64,000 bases of DNA, taken from positions 122,064 to 186,063 of the forward strand of contig NZ_QJVD01000009.1 in NCBI RefSeq assembly GCF_003219815.1, written 5' to 3'. How positions within the stretch are numbered: position 1 is the first letter of the stretch; every line of letters starts with the position of its first letter. The position numbers and the translations under genes are program-made. Source of the stretch: Arthrobacter livingstonensis. GTDB lineage: Bacteria; Actinomycetota; Actinomycetes; Actinomycetales; Micrococcaceae. Below the pieces are notes generated by a model. It was not told the origin of the DNA and made no database searches. It saw only the letters and a program-made list of their open reading frames with translations. Shown piece by piece: positions 63,571 through 64,000 of the stretch.

Positions 63571-64000
63571 GCCTACAGCGTGTCCGTCGAACACTGCCGG
63601 CGGCAGGAGCAGTGGGAACGGGGCCGTGAAATGTGGGTTAACGCTTCTCCCGGGCAAAGGGGAAGCCCCATCGGCATTTTGCCGTCGGTGGGGCTTCGGC
63701 TTTCGGCCACCTCGTGACGTTTGGCGGTCTGCTGGACTCCATTGCTTTTCAGTGGTTTTAGCCGCGTCACCGGCTGCCAGTTCCTTAGTTTACGAGCTTA
63801 CCGCCATGGGCGGTGTCTCAATGTGTTCTTCGGTTCTGCCACTGATTCTCTGGTGTCCATGCCCTCTCCCGAAGGATTGGGTAAGAAAAAGTATGCGCCT
63901 CTCTGCTGGGAAAAACAAGGGCCCGCGTTGACTCATCAAAGATGCCCGCGTAGCTGCTATCGAAGAATCATTTGGTAGTGCCCGCGTAGCGGCGCGTCTG
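63571..64000. other. Right-hand 430 bases without a recognised gene
   Basis: Less GC-rich than the rest, especially 63720-63960. Contains the hairpin at 63662-63697 and, at the very edge, a 12-mer TGCCCGCGTAGC at 63944 and again near 63979. No start codon with protein-like continuation found; a gene may begin beyond the window. Confidence 0.4.
63662..63697. terminator. Hairpin upstream of the glycosyltransferase pseudogene
   Basis: GAAGCCCCA (63662-63670)/TGGGGCTTC (63689-63697) with an inner CGGC/GCCG pairing. No clear T-run; it may end a transcript entering from the right edge. Confidence 0.45.

Noticed and set aside
63721-63978. Short plus-strand open frames at the right edge
   Set aside because: Cys/Trp-rich translations with no ribosome-binding site or family resemblance.

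Overview
The window is high-GC (roughly two thirds G+C) DNA from an actinobacterium. Gene content and order point to Micrococcaceae, most likely Arthrobacter or a close relative. The signs are the conserved block ileS-folC-DUF4233-ndk-(VKOR)-rne-rplU-rpmA-obgE-proB-proA-nadD-rsfS, a class Ib nrdHIEF operon with an NrdR-type box, a DUF222/HNH gene of the kind abundant in Arthrobacter, an actinobacterial ileS T-box, and many GTG/TTG starts. The genus call is inference; no 16S gene is present.

Layout. 0-9 kb holds accessory metabolism: the tail of a peptide-type ABC ATPase, a serine hydrolase, a translationally coupled lipoate ligase-like/thioesterase pair, a DedA-like membrane protein, a DUF4262 protein, a flavoprotein monooxygenase and an acyl-CoA synthetase. 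8.4-13.1 kb is the leftward operon nrdH-nrdI-nrdE-nrdF-NUDIX (deoxyribonucleotide synthesis), with a strong hairpin between nrdH and nrdI. 13.5-18.1 kb has a LysR/SRPBCC pair, an aldehyde dehydrogenase and a twice-frameshifted DUF222/HNH gene. 18.3-21.9 kb is metF-metE (methionine synthesis) behind a structured leader. 22-27.2 kb is a tightly overlapping six-gene MoxR/DUF58/VWA operon. 27.3-33.5 kb has a ROK regulator, an RsmC-like methyltransferase, a glycerol-facilitator channel, a YchJ protein, and a divergent TetR/aldo-keto reductase pair separated by two near-identical palindromes.

33.5-61 kb is the housekeeping backbone: tRNA-Ala(GGC), rsfS, nadD, proA, proB, obgE, L27, L21, a ThiD-TenA fusion under a TPP riboswitch, RNase E/G, a VKOR-family protein, ndk, folC, ileS (T-box) and valS. 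Copies of a 57-bp imperfect palindromic repeat lie near 37.8, 49.4 (tandem) and 50.9 kb.

60.5-63.6 kb is a leftward cluster of glycosyltransferase, UDP-sugar dehydrogenase and SGNH hydrolase. Each gene is disrupted by a frameshift, a deletion or an in-frame stop. Either the pathway is decaying or this stretch of assembly is poor. The last 430 bases carry a hairpin but no convincing gene.

I found no IS element, prophage, CRISPR array or defence island. The least explained items are the metFE leader, the nrdH-nrdI hairpin, the orphan plus-strand terminator near 43.0 kb, the interspersed palindromic repeat, the Pro/Ala-rich tail-anchored protein between nadD and rsfS, and the MoxR/VWA operon, whose client is unknown.
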